A stretch of 64,000 nucleotides of DNA from Mucilaginibacter arboris (GTDB taxonomy: Bacteria > Bacteroidota > Bacteroidia > Sphingobacteriales > Sphingobacteriaceae), in assembly GCF_009754915.1 (NCBI RefSeq), contig NZ_WPIK01000006.1, positions 210,255 to 274,254 of the forward strand, given 5' to 3'. Shown piece after piece: positions 1-9,136 of the stretch. Below the pieces are notes generated by a model that ran no database searches, was not told the origin of the DNA, and saw nothing but the letters and a program-made list of their open reading frames with translations. The position numbers were made by a program, and so were the translations under genes. Each line of letters begins with the position of its first letter. The stretch's first letter is position 1.

Positions 1-1
1 C

Positions 2-3000
2 GGCAATCCAAGTCAAAGCGCTATAAATAAGATCCTGAATAATTTAAAGCCCGGGCCTTTAAATATGCCCCACCAATGCTTTAGTTATTATGAGAAATCG
101 AAAAAGGTTTGCGATGTGGATATTGTGTTTGATAGAAATAACGGCTTTAAAACACGCTGTACCTGCAGCGATAAAACCTATCCTTTATGCAAACATGTGT
201 TTGGCGGCTTTGCTTACCTGGAGTATCATTACAACAGGTTTTATTTTAATCGTTTTAAGCTTTTTACCGACGAAAAAAATAAAATCCTGGCTAATTACGG
301 CCTCAGCCTGAACGATCCGGAAGCAAAAGATTTTGAATGGCAGGTTTCCCCCTGGGGAGAACTAACCCTGATAAAAAAGCCAGCTTATTTAATTTCGGCC
401 GGCAATATTGTGTTTTTGCAAGGCATTAAACAAAGTATTTTAGGAAATGCCACAACCAGGTATAATATGCTTAGGCTGCAGCTTCCTGCCAGTACAATGC
501 TGGATTTTGAAATTGGCTTCCTTTTTAATTTCACCTCTGCCAGGCATATTGGTTTTGAACTGGAAACGGTTTTTGTACGCGAAAAGAATGGCAAACAGGA
601 CCTGAAAAAATTGGTGCTGCACAATCAAAGCAACCTTCCTTTTTTACAATCTCTGAGTGATGATATTTTCTATCAACTCCTGGAATTCAGCGATCAGAAA
701 TTAGTGGAATGGATGGCGCAAAAAGGTAATTCCTACTTAAATAGTTACGCAAATCCCTGGAACCAGATCAGTGAGCCCGACAGAGAGCAGTTAAAAAAAC
801 ATTACCTGGAACTTTTGCAAAACTTATGGCCAGTGCTTTGCGAGGAACCTTTTGTTTACCAGTTAAACGAAGGACGCTTTAGCAATGCCAATATTCAACC
901 TGTAAAATTAAGTAAAACGCCAGTCCAATTATTTTTTACTGTTGATGCAGATGAACGTTTTATCACCATAAAAATCGATTTTATTTTAGAAGGTGTTGAT
1001 TTGTTAGCAAATCAGGCAAAAGTTTTAAAAAGCGGGCTTATTTTAGAAGCAGACAACACACTTTACCTGTTGCAAAACCCGGAAGACCTGCTGCTTGCTC
1101 AAAACTTTGCCGGCGGTTTGCTTAAATTTCCAATTGCCGACCAGCTCGAAATTATTCGAAACATCATACTTCCTTTACAGGCAAAATATTCGGTTATGGT
1201 AAGCAATTCCCTCAACTTTGATGTAACCGGACCGGAACCGCAGCCGCAGTTGCTTTTAAGCGAGTTTGAAGATAAATTTTTGATGCTGAAACCCCGCTTT
1301 TTATACGGGGAAACTTTAATTGACTATGATGACAACCAGGAGCATATCCAGCAAAGCGAAGGGGCAATCAAAATTTTAAAAAGAAATAAGCCCGAAGAAA
1401 AAAAGCTGTATGAATACCTGCGCACCCTGCACCCTAAATTTGCATCGCAGCGCAACAACCTTTATTACTTTTTGCCTTTTGCAGAAGTGATGAAAGGCAA
1501 CTGGTTTTTAAACATGATCCAGCAGGTGCAGGAAGCTGGTTTTCCTGTTTTTGGCTTGCAGGATTTAAAAACCTTCCGCTATAATACCCATACGCCAACT
1601 TTTGACATTGAGGCCGGCAGCGGGATCGACTGGTTTGACCTGAAAATAGAAATCCACTGGGGCGAGCAGCAGGTTCCGCTTGCAGCTATACGCAAAGCTA
1701 TTTTAAACAAACAGGAAGCTGTTTTGCTGGATGATGGCACGCTGGGCATCATCCCGGCCGAATGGCTGGAGCAATACGGTTTATTGCTGAAAGTTGGTAA
1801 TGAAAAAGAAGGCAAAGTACGCGTGAGCAAGTTGCATTACAATTTGCTGGATGAACTGGGCGATAAGTTAAACAACCAGGATGTGCAATTAGAAATAGCC
1901 GAAAAAAAACGAAAACTGGTCAATTTTAGCGAAATGCAAACGCATCAGCCGCCATCCGCTGCCATTAACGCGCAGTTAAGGCCATACCAATTGGCCGGTT
2001 TCCAGTGGTTGCAGGCGCTGGACGAGCTGGGCTGGGGCGGCTGCCTCGCTGATGATATGGGCTTGGGGAAAACCTTGCAGGCCATTACCTTTCTGCAATT
2101 CCTGAAAGAGAAAAAACCCGGCGGTACACAACTGGTTGTTTGCCCCACTTCGCTTATTTTTAACTGGGAAAACGAGCTGGATAAATTTGGCCCGGACTTA
2201 AAATACCATACGTATTACGGCAACATGCGCAGTTTTGACGACGATCATTTTGAAAAATTCGACGTTATTTTAACAACTTATGGTGTGGTAAGGCTGGATG
2301 TAGAACACTTATCCAGGTTTAGCTGGCATTATATTATTCTGGATGAAAGCCAGGCGATTAAAAATCCTGATGCCCAGGTTACTAAATCGCTGCAATTGTT
2401 AAAAGCCGAAAATAAACTCATCCTCAGCGGTACGCCTGTTCAAAACAATACTTATGACCTTTTTGCACAGTTTAATTTTATCAATCCCGGTTTCTTAGGT
2501 CAGCGTGAATTTTTCAAGCAGGAATTTGCAAACCCGATTGATAAGTTTGGCGACAAGCTAAAATCAGAACAATTACGGCGTATGGTTTATCCTTTTATGC
2601 TGCGGCGGACTAAAGAGCAGGTAGCAACGGATTTGCCTGACAAAACCGAAACGATCTTGTGGTGCAGCATGAACAAAGGCCAGCGAAGCATTTATGATGA
2701 GTATAAAAATTATTACCGCAACATGCTGCTCAAAAAAATCGAGGAGGAAGGTATGGGAAAATCCGGTATTTATGTACTGGAAGGATTGCTGCGGCTGCGC
2801 CAGATCTGCGACCACCCGGCATTGATAAAAGAGGCAGGCGAAGCAACAGCCGAGTCTGTAAAAACGGAAGAACTGATGCGCGAAATCCAGGAAAACTCCG
2901 GCGGGCACAAGCTGCTGGTATTTTCCCAGTTCACCGAAATGCTGCAACTAATCAGCAAAGAACTAAAAAAAGCCGATATACCTTTTTGTTATTTAGATGG

Positions 3001-3364
3001 GAAAACAGCGGCTGCCAGCCGCAAGGCAGAAGTAACCCGTTTCCAGGAAGACGAAAACATCAAGGTGTTCCTGATCTCTTTAAAAGCTGGCGGTGTTGGC
3101 CTGAACCTGACTGCTGCGGATTACGTTTACCTGGTTGACCCCTGGTGGAACCCGGCTGCCGAGCAACAGGCGATAGACCGAACGCACCGCATCGGGCAAA
3201 CCCGTAAAATTTTCGCCTATAAAATGATCTGCAAAGACACCGTAGAAGAAAAAATCCTGCAACTCCAGCAAAAAAAGAAAAACCTGGCAGATGAGCTGAT
3301 TAATGAAGAAAGTGGCTTTGTAAAAAAACTGACCAAGGATGATATCGCTTTTTTATTTAGTTAA
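2..3364 (+). CDS. SWIM zinc finger / SNF2-family helicase (5' end outside window)
   Basis: Swi2/Snf2-type DNA-dependent ATPase, probably a cytoplasmic DNA translocase acting in repair or chromosome maintenance. The reading frame is open to the left edge, so the first ATG at 65 is probably internal and the gene is truncated. A CxCx7CxH SWIM zinc finger lies at nt 158-196. After a long middle region come the SNF2 ATPase motifs: DDMGLGKT (about nt 2050-2075), DESQ as the DEAH-like box (about 2341), SGTPVQN (about 2425), then the C-terminal helicase lobe with LDGKTAAASR and AIDRTHRIGQT near 3170-3210. The length, about 1120 visible residues, is normal for this Bacteroidota family. No operon partner is visible downstream. 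The substrate in vivo cannot be told from sequence. Confidence 0.93.
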   Translation, partial: GNPSQSAINKILNNLKPGPLNMPHQCFSYYEKSKKVCDVDIVFDRNNGFKTRCTCSDKTYPLCKHVFGGFAYLEYHYNRFYFNRFKLFTDEKNKILANYGLSLNDPEAKDFEWQVSPWGELTLIKKPAYLISAGNIVFLQGIKQSILGNATTRYNMLRLQLPASTMLDFEIGFLFNFTSARHIGFELETVFVREKNGKQDLKKLVLHNQSNLPFLQSLSDDIFYQLLEFSDQKLVEWMAQKGNSYLNSYANPWNQISEPDREQLKKHYLELLQNLWPVLCEEPFVYQLNEGRFSNANIQPVKLSKTPVQLFFTVDADERFITIKIDFILEGVDLLANQAKVLKSGLILEADNTLYLLQNPEDLLLAQNFAGGLLKFPIADQLEIIRNIILPLQAKYSVMVSNSLNFDVTGPEPQPQLLLSEFEDKFLMLKPRFLYGETLIDYDDNQEHIQQSEGAIKILKRNKPEEKKLYEYLRTLHPKFASQRNNLYYFLPFAEVMKGNWFLNMIQQVQEAGFPVFGLQDLKTFRYNTHTPTFDIEAGSGIDWFDLKIEIHWGEQQVPLAAIRKAILNKQEAVLLDDGTLGIIPAEWLEQYGLLLKVGNEKEGKVRVSKLHYNLLDELGDKLNNQDVQLEIAEKKRKLVNFSEMQTHQPPSAAINAQLRPYQLAGFQWLQALDELGWGGCLADDMGLGKTLQAITFLQFLKEKKPGGTQLVVCPTSLIFNWENELDKFGPDLKYHTYYGNMRSFDDDHFEKFDVILTTYGVVRLDVEHLSRFSWHYIILDESQAIKNPDAQVTKSLQLLKAENKLILSGTPVQNNTYDLFAQFNFINPGFLGQREFFKQEFANPIDKFGDKLKSEQLRRMVYPFMLRRTKEQVATDLPDKTETILWCSMNKGQRSIYDEYKNYYRNMLLKKIEEEGMGKSGIYVLEGLLRLRQICDHPALIKEAGEATAESVKTEELMREIQENSGGHKLLVFSQFTEMLQLISKELKKADIPFCYLDGKTAAASRKAEVTRFQEDENIKVFLISLKAGGVGLNLTAADYVYLVDPWWNPAAEQQAIDRTHRIGQTRKIFAYKMICKDTVEEKILQLQQKKKNLADELINEESGFVKKLTKDDIAFLFS

Positions 3365-4151
3365 GGGAGGGTTTTGCACAAAAAACCGATCGGTTAAAAA
3401 TTGATTATTCCTAAGTATCAGTTTTATAGTGGTAAAAGAAGTATGGAATGCTTTCTTTAACTTTTTGGTCGGGCAAAAACATGTTCTTTTTCCACACGTA
3501 ATTGGCAAGGTATAAAAATCAATAGATTTTGATTTTTGAGAGAAACCTGCAGAAAAAGACTGCCAAAAAGAAGTAATAATGTCAGTAATTAACAACCCAA
3601 ATTACTTACGACCTAAAATTAGTCCGCCTACTGACACCGCCCTGACAAATTGACAATTATTTTTTTACAGCTGTTTTTACATGAATTTGAAACTGTGTAA
3701 CATCTATTTTAAAAAAATAAAGGCCAATTTTTTCGGCCGTTTAGAATAATAATCAACTTAGGGAATTATTTTATAATTTTTATTGGACGAAAAATACTTC
3801 CAATCTACCTTCTCCCAACTTTTATTTTTCTTTCTCATTTAGCAGAAGCAAAAAATCAATATAGACATTAGTATTGATAATTTTTTTTGCAGCAATCTAC
3901 CAAATACAGATGAAATTTAAAAAACAAGGAGAATTCTTAAATAAATTTTCCTCATTTTATACAATTACAAAAAGCTTAATTTTTAGAAAAACAGGAGCTA
4001 TTTTTACAAGTAAGATGTGGCATGTTTATAGCCGGGGTATGGGCAGCAAGGGGCCTCAAATTTTAACCTGATCTGAAAAAGAAATGCTGGAATTAGAAAC
4101 CACCCTGACGAATGTTCTCAATCTGTTAATCTTTTTAAAAAAACTAAAATT
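3365..4151. other. Gene-poor AT-rich spacer
   Basis: No reading frame here has convincing coding character. The stretch is rich in A and T runs and holds one copy of the dispersed GA motif at 3433-3444. A 65-codon open frame at 3874-4071 has low-complexity composition and no recognisable domain, so it is not called. Confidence 0.5.
3433..3444 (+). repeat. Dispersed 12-mer, GA form (T variant)
   Basis: TAAAAGAAGTAT, 70 bp after the helicase stop and in the same direction, which is the less common arrangement for this form. Confidence 0.6.
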
Positions 4152-4235
4152 ATGCTAATTGCCCTGGAAGTTGTTGTTTTGTTTGCAGCTATTATAGTAC
4201 CATTGATCCCTGCAAAAAAAAGCGCACACAATTAA
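4152..4235 (+). CDS. Possible 27-aa membrane peptide
   Basis: A short frame starts at ATG 4152 and encodes one hydrophobic segment (VVVLFAAIIVPLIP) followed by a basic tail. It ends about 22 bp before a good intrinsic terminator, which is the main reason to consider it expressed. The family is not recognised. The frame could equally be a chance ORF upstream of a terminator belonging to a non-coding transcript. Confidence 0.3.
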   Translation: MLIALEVVVLFAAIIVPLIPAKKSAHN

Positions 4236-4257
4236 AATTACCATTTTTACAAACCAA

Positions 4258-4288
4258 AGGGAGCTGCGTTAATCTGGCTCCCTTTTTT
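4258..4288 (+). terminator. Intrinsic terminator
   Basis: GGGAGC pairs with GCTCCC across a 12-nt loop, followed by six T. It faces right and would end a transcript covering the small frame at 4152-4235. Confidence 0.7.
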
Positions 4289-4318
4289 GTTTTATTTGCC
4301 ATTATACTTTTATGCTGC

Positions 4319-4330
4319 TAAAAGAAGTAT
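4319..4330 (+). repeat. Dispersed 12-mer, GA form (T variant)
   Basis: TAAAAGAAGTAT, preceded by ATACTTTTA, so the site is a small imperfect hairpin. It lies about 320 bp beyond the stop of the leftward TlpA-like gene, in reverse sense to it. Confidence 0.6.
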
Positions 4331-4350
4331 TGTTTTTGGTTTGAGAGACT

Positions 4351-4594
4351 TTTAAAACGAAAAATACTATTGCAGAAGTAAGTATTACAGACATTTTGCA
4401 GGCACTTAAAGCTGTTATCCAAAGCAATGATGAAGATTTGCACATTTGCTATAATGAGGAAGCAGATGTAATGTGTGTTGTATGTTTCGGTCCCCTCAAT
4501 ACCTGCAGATGGATAGTGGAATGGGAAGATGAAATCCTACTATAAAAACGGCGAAGTTATCGGACTTACAGTAACTCATTTTAGTGAACGTTAA
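4351..4594 (+). pseudogene. Decayed DUF2283 family gene
   Basis: Translation from 4357 reads a short helix (ITDILQALKAVIQ) and then HICYNEEADVMCVVCFG, which matches the core of the small DUF2283 family (I-YDEEADVLYI-F). The frame stops after DEILL at about 4543, while the family's ending (YKNGEVIGLTVTHFSER) continues in the next frame to 4594. The expected start position reads TTT instead of ATG. Both a lost start and a frameshift point to a pseudogene. In intact form such genes often sit beside small toxin-like proteins. Confidence 0.6.
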
Positions 4595-4647
4595 CAGTGG
4601 GAACCTTTTTCTTAAAAATATCAATTTTTTTTTTGTTAAAAACAGCA

Positions 4648-6111
4648 TTAAAGATTACTGGATACCTGTTTATCGATACTATTCTTACTCAAAAGCTTCA
4701 TTATCTTTTTTTCTGTAAGCGGATCATTTGCTCCTAAACAGTTTCCGGATTCTACAATATCACCGTTTTTATTTAGTAGCATATGAAACGGTATGCCATT
4801 AATATGAAATGCTTTTTGCAATGCTAATGATTGTCGTTTATCGCTGTAGTACTGAATGCCACTTAAATTAAGCTTAGATAAGGTAAATTTCCAGGTATTA
4901 GGTTCAGAATCTAGGCATATATAAATGAAAGCAATGTTTTCTTTTCTAAGTTTCTGTTGTAATTTGTTAGAAGCTGGCATTTCTTTCTTACACGGAGCAC
5001 ACCAGGTTGCCCAAAAATCAACATAAACTACTTTTCCCTTATTTGCTTTACGGATTGAGTCAATAATTCCCTCGGCAGCTGTCCCGGCAATATTTCTTAA
5101 TGTAGCATTTGTATTTAAATGCACATTTTTAAAATCATTTTGCACATTAGCATAATGTGTTTGTAATGGCTGTTTTATAAAAGCTTGTAAATTAGGTTCA
5201 ATTAAATTTCTATTCTTATTATAAAAATCTAAATCGTTTATATTAAGCCTTGAATCTAAAATGCTACCTAAAACTACTTGTTTAAATAAATCATTTCCAA
5301 TAAGCTGTTGGTTAACACCATTAATTAATTTGTCTAAAGTGAACGTCTTCTGTTTTCTTAAAATATATTCACCTAAATATCGATTAGGTAATTCATAGTA
5401 TCCTGAATTTAATACAGAAGATTTAGTAACATTATTTAAATCAGCCATGTTATAATATCCTTTTGGAGCAACCCAATCAGAAAGCTGTATATCTTTATAA
5501 TAACAATACCTGTACGGGAAATTTAAAAGAGCCGAATAATACTGGATGTTGATATAGTTTTTTATCCATTCTGTTGTTTCCTGGTTTGGATTTGCGGAAG
5601 CAGAAAACTCATCCAGTTTTTTGTACATTTCTGATTTGAGATTCTCACAATATGCTTTGTAATTATTAACATCAGTATATGGAAGCTGATACTTGTCGTA
5701 GTCGGAGTAGTACTGGTTTGTGTATTTATTAATATCAGTATTTGTCTTCGAGCCATCACCAGAAAACTTGACTGAACTCATATTATTCAAATCAATGTCG
5801 ATATGAATACTGTCTCCCGGATGTGCTATAAAAGTTCCTACAATATTATCCAGTTTAACGTCTTCCGCAATAAACTGATCAAAAATTATTTTAAATGAGC
5901 CATTGCTATCGATATGTCCGATGTGATTGGCCGACCTACCACTATAATCTACAAGTTCTAATGTGTAATTTTTAATGTTAGGACTTGCTTGCATGTTAAT
6001 TACTTTGCCGCACACAATTGTTTTTTTAGCCGCGTTATCAGGTGTTTTACCGCAACCAAATAGTAAGTAGGTAACTAAAAAAGTGCCGATTGCTTTGGTA
6101 AAGATTCTCAT
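4648..6111 (-). CDS. TlpA-like thioredoxin-fold lipoprotein
   Basis: Predicted periplasm-facing lipoprotein with a C-terminal TlpA/ResA-type thioredoxin domain, likely a thiol-disulfide oxidoreductase. The start at 6111 is preferred over an upstream ATG at 6156 because it begins directly with the signal peptide (MRIFTK...) and lipobox LLFGC. The N-terminal 350 residues resemble the poorly characterised extension seen in Bacteroidota TlpA proteins. The catalytic motif WCAPCKKEMP lies near nt 4985-5010, followed by the cis-Pro segment INGIPFHMLL. Coding sequence is noticeably more AT-rich than neighbours. It stands alone with no obvious redox partner nearby, so its substrate is unknown. Confidence 0.85.
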   Translation of the reverse strand: MRIFTKAIGTFLVTYLLFGCGKTPDNAAKKTIVCGKVINMQASPNIKNYTLELVDYSGRSANHIGHIDSNGSFKIIFDQFIAEDVKLDNIVGTFIAHPGDSIHIDIDLNNMSSVKFSGDGSKTNTDINKYTNQYYSDYDKYQLPYTDVNNYKAYCENLKSEMYKKLDEFSASANPNQETTEWIKNYINIQYYSALLNFPYRYCYYKDIQLSDWVAPKGYYNMADLNNVTKSSVLNSGYYELPNRYLGEYILRKQKTFTLDKLINGVNQQLIGNDLFKQVVLGSILDSRLNINDLDFYNKNRNLIEPNLQAFIKQPLQTHYANVQNDFKNVHLNTNATLRNIAGTAAEGIIDSIRKANKGKVVYVDFWATWCAPCKKEMPASNKLQQKLRKENIAFIYICLDSEPNTWKFTLSKLNLSGIQYYSDKRQSLALQKAFHINGIPFHMLLNKNGDIVESGNCLGANDPLTEKKIMKLLSKNSIDKQVSSNL

Positions 6112-6276
6112 ACCATACTGTTTTACAGATGACAATGTAAACAATATATTATGCAAACAATGATTTTAAATATACAAAACAGATGATTAGAATCCTTTTA
6201 GACTTGTTCTATTAATAAAAATTCGATAGCTCGAATTTGCAATCCATAAAATATTAATTGCTATAATTTATCCTGC

Positions 6277-6288
6277 TAAAAGAAGCAT
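6277..6288 (+). repeat. Dispersed 12-mer, GA form
   Basis: TAAAAGAAGCAT ending 4 bp from the stop codon of the leftward 69-aa gene, thus reverse to that gene. With the AC copy at 6504-6515 it frames the gene exactly. Confidence 0.75.
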
Positions 6289-6292
6289 CAAT

Positions 6293-6502
6293 TTATGGTT
6301 CTTTCGGCGCATCTTTAATCGGTTGCACCGGCTGTTCCTCATTTTGATAATACTCGGCCGGATTATCAGTTTTGGCTTTTGCATCATCCTCGTGGTAGGT
6401 TTTATCTTCTTTGCGCAGCTTGCTTTTGTGGCCTTCATCTACTCCGGGAAAAGTTTTATCATCCGAAGGCGAAGGTTTTTGATGTGAATTTGCTTTTTCC
6501 AT
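6293..6502 (-). CDS. Small charged hypothetical protein (69 aa)
   Basis: A short, strongly hydrophilic protein rich in K, E, D, P and Q, with no signal peptide or membrane segment and probably disordered. I do not recognise a named family, though such proteins are common in Sphingobacteriaceae. The call rests on a clean ATG start and on the pair of dispersed 12-mers that touch both ends of the frame, AC form 1 nt before the ATG and GA form just after the stop. Function unknown. Confidence 0.65.
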   Translation of the reverse strand: MEKANSHQKPSPSDDKTFPGVDEGHKSKLRKEDKTYHEDDAKAKTDNPAEYYQNEEQPVQPIKDAPKEP

Positions 6503-6503
6503 G

Positions 6504-6515
6504 ATGCTGTTTTTA
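6504..6515 (-). repeat. Dispersed 12-mer, AC form
   Basis: TAAAAACAGCAT read leftward, separated by one nucleotide from the ATG of the 69-aa gene. Its A-rich stretch sits where a Bacteroidota translation start often has A-rich sequence. Confidence 0.75.
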
Positions 6516-6637
6516 TCTACCTAAAACTGTTAGCGCCGCAAATAGTTCTGCCAGAAAACAGTTTCTACAGCTTGTTAATATTTGTTAAACTTTAAAGGAA
6601 GTTTTTGAGTATGATGAAATTAAAATAGATATTGTTT

Positions 6638-6645
6638 TACCTTTG
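6638..6645 (+). promoter_or_regulatory. Candidate -7 element upstream of ftsX
   Basis: TACCTTTG matches the Bacteroidota -7 consensus TAnnTTTG, 37 bp before the ftsX ATG. No TTG lies at the usual distance upstream, so the promoter is only half supported. Confidence 0.4.
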
Positions 6646-6682
6646 AACGGGCTTTTTCTATTTTCGCAAAAAGGTTTGGGCT

Positions 6683-7564
6683 ATGTTGGAAGAATTTGAA
6701 GCAAGCGCTTCGACTAAAAAAACAAAAACGATTTACATTTCCACGGTAATCAGCATTGCTATGGTACTGCTGATGATGGGTTTATTGGGGTTGATCCTGG
6801 TACATGCCCACAACTTGTCGCGTTATGTTAAAGAAAATATTGTGCTGAATATAATTGTAGATGATGCCGCAAAAGAAACAGATATTTTACAACTGCAAAA
6901 ACAGCTGGACATAAACCCGCAGGTAAAACAAACGCAATACATCACCAAAGAACTTGCCGCCCGAAACCTGCAAAAAGATATGGGCGAAGATTTTATCAAG
7001 TTTTTGGGCTACAATCCGCTGCTTTCTTCCATCGATGTTTACCTCAAGGCCGATTTTGCCAATAACGCCAATATTACGAAGTTTAAAGCAGAACTTGTTA
7101 AAAATCCACTGGTAAAAGAAGTAATCTACCAGCAATCTTTGGTTGATCTGATGAACGAAAAAATCTATTCCATCAGTATGGTTATCCTTGCTTTTGCCGG
7201 TATTTTCCTGATTGTTTCGGTAGCTTTAATCAACAATACCATTAGCCTCGCTATTTACTCGCAGCGGTTTTTAATTAAATCGATGCAATTAGTTGGCGCA
7301 ACTAAAGGTTTTATCCGCTGGCCTTATGTTGGTTTCGCATTGTTGCATGGTTTGCTTGGCGGCTTTATTGCCATTATCCTTTTGGTAGGTTTATTATATT
7401 TAGGCTACCGCGAAGTGCCCGATTTAATCCTTTTAAGAAATTATTACGAGTTCGGCATTATCTTTTTAGGTATTATTGGCCTGGGCATGTTTATTTCTGG
7501 CTTCAGTACCTTTTTGGCAGTCAACAAATTTTTACGTTTAAAATTATACGATTTATACAGATAA
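6683..7564 (+). CDS. ftsX: Cell division protein FtsX (ABC-type permease)
   Basis: FtsX is the inner-membrane subunit of the FtsEX complex, which couples divisome ATPase activity to periplasmic peptidoglycan hydrolase activation. The protein has 293 residues with the family layout: a cytoplasmic N-terminus, TM1 at about 20-44, a periplasmic domain of about 120 residues, then three C-terminal TM segments near 165-190, 215-240 and 262-285. FtsE is not adjacent, which is usual in this phylum. The next gene starts 2 bp after the stop, so ftsX, the DUF3098 gene and uppP form a tight operon concerned with the cell envelope. Confidence 0.93.
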   Translation: MLEEFEASASTKKTKTIYISTVISIAMVLLMMGLLGLILVHAHNLSRYVKENIVLNIIVDDAAKETDILQLQKQLDINPQVKQTQYITKELAARNLQKDMGEDFIKFLGYNPLLSSIDVYLKADFANNANITKFKAELVKNPLVKEVIYQQSLVDLMNEKIYSISMVILAFAGIFLIVSVALINNTISLAIYSQRFLIKSMQLVGATKGFIRWPYVGFALLHGLLGGFIAIILLVGLLYLGYREVPDLILLRNYYEFGIIFLGIIGLGMFISGFSTFLAVNKFLRLKLYDLYR

Positions 7565-7566
7565 TT

Positions 7567-7800
7567 ATGGCATTAAAACACACCCAGACAGACACTAAAC
7601 CTGTCCAATTTGTATTTGGTAAAAGCAACTACCGCTGGCTGCTAATCAGCATGGCCATTGTTGTAATTGGCTTTATGCTGATGATTGGCGATACCGATAT
7701 TTATGATTTCCGTAAGATTGTATTATCTCCTATTGTGGTGTTAGCTGGCTTTGGGGTTGGTTTTTACGCAATCTTAAAAAAGCCTGACCATAAAGCATGA
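7567..7800 (+). CDS. DUF3098 two-TM membrane protein
   Basis: A 77-aa protein with a short polar N-terminus and two transmembrane segments, about residues 27-45 and 54-70, separated by a loop containing [14 protein letters not shown]. This matches the DUF3098 family, which in Bacteroidota sits between ftsX and uppP. It overlaps the start of uppP by 4 bp (ATGA), so translation is probably coupled. The biochemical role is not known. The neighbourhood suggests an envelope or division function. Confidence 0.85.
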   Translation: MALKHTQTDTKPVQFVFGKSNYRWLLISMAIVVIGFMLMIGDTDIYDFRKIVLSPIVVLAGFGVGFYAILKKPDHKA

Positions 7801-8588
7801 ACCTGATCCAAACCATCATTCTGGCTATTATTGAAGGTATTACAGAATTTTTACCCGTTTCTTCTACCGGCCACATGGTTATTGCCAGTGCTTTTATGGG
7901 CATCGGTAAAAACGATTTTGTTAAATTGTTTGAGGTTTGCATACAGTTAGGCGCTATACTTTCTGTTGTTGTTCTCTACTTAAAACGTTTTTTTCGTTCT
8001 ATCGATTTTTACTTAAAGCTTGTTGTCGGCGTCATTCCGGCCGTTATTGTTGGCGTTCTGTTTAAAAAGAGGATTGACGTACTGCTTGAAAGCCCGTTAG
8101 TTGTAGCCGTGATGCTTGTTTTAGGTGGTATAATTTTGCTTTTTGTAGATGAATGGTTTAACAAACCTGCTATCGATAAAGAAAAGGAAATCGATTATCC
8201 AACTGCATTTAAAGTTGGTATATTTCAATGTCTGGCGGTTATTCCGGGTGTTTCCCGTTCTGCAGCTACTATTGTTGGTGGCATGAGCCAAAAACTTTCC
8301 CGTAAGGCAGCAGCAGAATTTTCGTTCTTTCTTGCTGTACCAACTATGTTTGGCGCAACCGTGAAAGAACTTTGGGATTATCATAAACATCATGCACAAA
8401 TGTTCGACGGCGATCAGCTTAAATATTTGCTGATTGGTAATGTTATTGCTTTTGTGGTAGCCATGCTCGCCATTAAAACTTTCATTACTTACCTGGAAAA
8501 AAAAGGTTTTAAAGTTTTTGGTTTCTACCGGATCCTTGCCGGATTGGTGCTGATTGCTTTGTATTATACTGGTCATCTAACTGCATGA
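7797..8588 (+). CDS. uppP: Undecaprenyl-diphosphatase UppP/BacA
   Basis: Integral membrane enzyme that dephosphorylates undecaprenyl pyrophosphate to recycle the lipid carrier for peptidoglycan synthesis; it also confers bacitracin tolerance. The 263 residues contain both signature regions, [14 protein letters not shown] at about 13-26 and [13 protein letters not shown] at about 152-164. There are about eight TM segments. It is the third gene of the ftsX operon and is followed by a short gap with a GA-form 12-mer before the HicB-like gene. Confidence 0.96.
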   Translation: MNLIQTIILAIIEGITEFLPVSSTGHMVIASAFMGIGKNDFVKLFEVCIQLGAILSVVVLYLKRFFRSIDFYLKLVVGVIPAVIVGVLFKKRIDVLLESPLVVAVMLVLGGIILLFVDEWFNKPAIDKEKEIDYPTAFKVGIFQCLAVIPGVSRSAATIVGGMSQKLSRKAAAEFSFFLAVPTMFGATVKELWDYHKHHAQMFDGDQLKYLLIGNVIAFVVAMLAIKTFITYLEKKGFKVFGFYRILAGLVLIALYYTGHLTA

Positions 8589-8603
8589 TTAAAAAATATT
8601 GTG

Positions 8604-8615
8604 TAAAAGAAGTAT
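8604..8615 (+). repeat. Dispersed 12-mer, GA form (T variant)
   Basis: TAAAAGAAGTAT between uppP and the HicB-like gene, in the same direction as both. An exception to the usual reverse-downstream orientation. Confidence 0.6.
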
Positions 8616-8621
8616 CTTTAA

Positions 8622-8831
8622 ATGATGAATGAAGTTTTTTTTCTGGTTGAAGAAGCAATAGAAGGTGGTTATACAGCTCATGCTTTAGGTGAACCTATAT
8701 TTACAGAAGCAGAAACATTGGATGAACTAAAATCAGAAATCCGCGAAGCTGTTCATTGTCATTTTGAGGAAGATCAAATGCCCAAAATTATTCGTTTACA
8801 CATGGTTAAAGAAGAAATTTTACTTGTTTAA
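8622..8831 (+). CDS. HicB-like antitoxin (69 aa)
   Basis: Short acidic protein with the partial RNase-H-like fold pattern of HicB: a beta strand (EVFFLVEEA), GGYTAHALG, then a helix DELKSEIREAVHCHF. It lacks the C-terminal DNA-binding part of full HicB proteins, as in many compact family members. The gene is followed after 9 bp by a HicA-like toxin frame, which supports an antitoxin role. It would act by binding the HicA RNase in the cytoplasm and probably by autoregulation. The toxin is frameshifted here, so the pair may no longer be functional. Confidence 0.7.
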   Translation: MMNEVFFLVEEAIEGGYTAHALGEPIFTEAETLDELKSEIREAVHCHFEEDQMPKIIRLHMVKEEILLV

Positions 8832-8840
8832 AATACAATA

Positions 8841-9075
8841 TTGAAACTGCGAAGAGATTTATCCTCCAAAGAACTTATAAAAATTCTATCTAAATTCGGA
8901 TACAAAATCAGCAGGCAAAAAGGCAGTCATATTCGGCTAACCAGAGTAACAATAACTGGTTCTCATCACGTTACAATCCCAGATCATAACCCCACTAAAA
9001 TTAGGGACACTTTCAGAAATATTAAATCAGGTAAGTGCACATTTAGGAATCAGTAAAGAAGACCTTTTAAACTGA
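8841..9075 (+). pseudogene. HicA-like mRNA interferase, frameshifted
   Basis: HicA toxins are small double-stranded-RNA-binding-like mRNA interferases. The frame begins with TTG at 8841 and shows the diagnostic order: an N-terminal helix (ELIKILSKFGY), then SRQKGSHIRLT with the catalytic-type histidine in GSH, then HHVTIPDHNP. After KI at about 9000 the sense continues in another frame (LGTLSEILNQVSAHLGIS) to a stop at 9075, whereas the initial frame drifts to a stop at 9056. One extra base in the AAAATTA run explains this. It is either a decayed toxin or a sequencing error, since the core histidine is intact. Confidence 0.65.
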
Positions 9076-9106
9076 TGCTTATAAATTACCTTTTTGCAAT
9101 TAATTA

Positions 9107-9114
9107 TATCTTTG
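9107..9114 (+). promoter_or_regulatory. Candidate -7 element upstream of truB
   Basis: TATCTTTG fits TAnnTTTG and lies 22 bp before the chosen truB start. It falls just past the hicA relic. No matching TTG was found at the expected distance. Confidence 0.4.
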
Positions 9115-9136
9115 AAAGATTTAACATTATTACATT

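Noticed and set aside
3874..4071. 65-codon rightward frame after the helicase gene
   Set aside because: Low-complexity lysine/phenylalanine composition, no domain and no initiation context; probably chance in AT-rich DNA.
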